DNA of 64,000 bases from Sphingomonadaceae bacterium (lineage in GTDB: Bacteria > Pseudomonadota > Alphaproteobacteria > Sphingomonadales > Sphingomonadaceae): assembly GCA_025359425.1 (NCBI GenBank), contig JANYGC010000114.1, forward strand, positions 38,011 to 102,010, in the 5' to 3' direction. This document shows, piece after piece, positions 63,942-64,000 of this stretch. Every line of letters begins with the position of its first letter. Positions within the stretch are counted from its first letter, which is position 1. The notes under the pieces were generated by a model that did no database searches, was not told where the DNA came from, and was given only the letters and a program-made list of their open reading frames with translations. The position numbers were made by a program, and so were the translations under genes.

Positions 63942-64000
63942 GCAACACCGGCCCGCTCCCCCGGCCCGACCACCCGCTGAAGGTACCCTGTGGGTGGTCG
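63942..64000. repeat. large palindromic repeat, copy 2, cut by the window end
   Basis: Left arm 63942-63975 matches copy 1 with one change (CACCG for CACCA), the loop GCTGAAGGTACCCTGT also holds GGTACC, and the right arm starts at 63992 and is cut after GGGTGGTCG. It lies 38 bases upstream of xth. Confidence 0.9.

Overview
The window reads as one piece of chromosome from a GC-rich alphaproteobacterium, most likely order Sphingomonadales (Erythrobacter/Novosphingobium-like). Reasons: genes are packed head to tail with many 4-base ATGA/GTGA overlaps; lineage-typical families occur (DUF1013/TrcR, DUF1192, DUF1491, two-domain CarD/CdnL, COQ7-type ubiquinone hydroxylase, bactofilin next to an M23 peptidase); and the order parB-parA-rsmG-mnmG-mnmE ... 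rho-hemJ-hemE-[gap]-ppsR-maf-aroE-coaE-dnaQ is the classic alphaproteobacterial origin neighbourhood. The genus is inferred from gene content only.

Layout. 1-2.4 kb: end of a DnaJ-like protein, a YihY/BrkB membrane protein and fabI. 2.4-9.6 kb: a minus-strand run proA-nadD-rsfS-rlmH-envC-ctpA-dsbB-coq7. 9.7-11.3 kb: M23 peptidase overlapping a bactofilin gene. 11.3-16.6 kb: acyl-CoA ligase, trcR, two lipoproteins, quinone oxidoreductase, DUF1192. 16.7-20.4 kb: clpA and a STAS-less SulP transporter. 20.4-27.2 kb: a minus-strand run M23 peptidase, hemB, two GNATs, a membrane spermidine-synthase-like protein, gamma carbonic anhydrase and a frameshifted DUF167 gene. 27.3-31.3 kb: SUV3-like helicase, S4 protein, ferredoxin and carD with a clear terminator. 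31.4-40.4 kb: cell-envelope lipoproteins, TsaC/Sua5, two acyl-CoA dehydrogenases, DUF815 ATPase, sorbosone dehydrogenase-like protein, free-methionine sulfoxide reductase. 40.4-44.7 kb: a chaperone-usher-like pilus locus whose chaperone gene carries an in-frame amber stop. 44.9-50.4 kb: parB, parA, rsmG, mnmG, mnmE with four parS palindromes. 50.5-53.7 kb: a small accessory stretch (dienelactone hydrolase pair, a more AT-rich small-protein/retropepsin pair, BLUF photosensor with a P-loop NTPase). 53.8-61.2 kb: rho, hemJ, hemE, the probable chromosomal origin (56657-56974), ppsR, maf, aroE, coaE, dnaQ, hpf. 61.3-64 kb: ptsN, DUF1491, SleB hydrolase and xth, which is flanked by two copies of a large palindrome.

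How it works together. Around the origin all genes point away from it (hemE through parB to the left, ppsR through xth-proximal genes to the right), as expected for leading-strand genes, and ParA/ParB with the parS cluster 7.5-10 kb away form the segregation machinery. Most of the rest is core metabolism, translation quality control and envelope maintenance. The less ordinary parts are the decayed or recoded pilus chaperone, the DUF167 frameshift, the small-protein/retropepsin module, the BLUF-NTPase pair and the palindromic repeats around xth. No tRNA, rRNA, CRISPR array or insertion sequence was seen.
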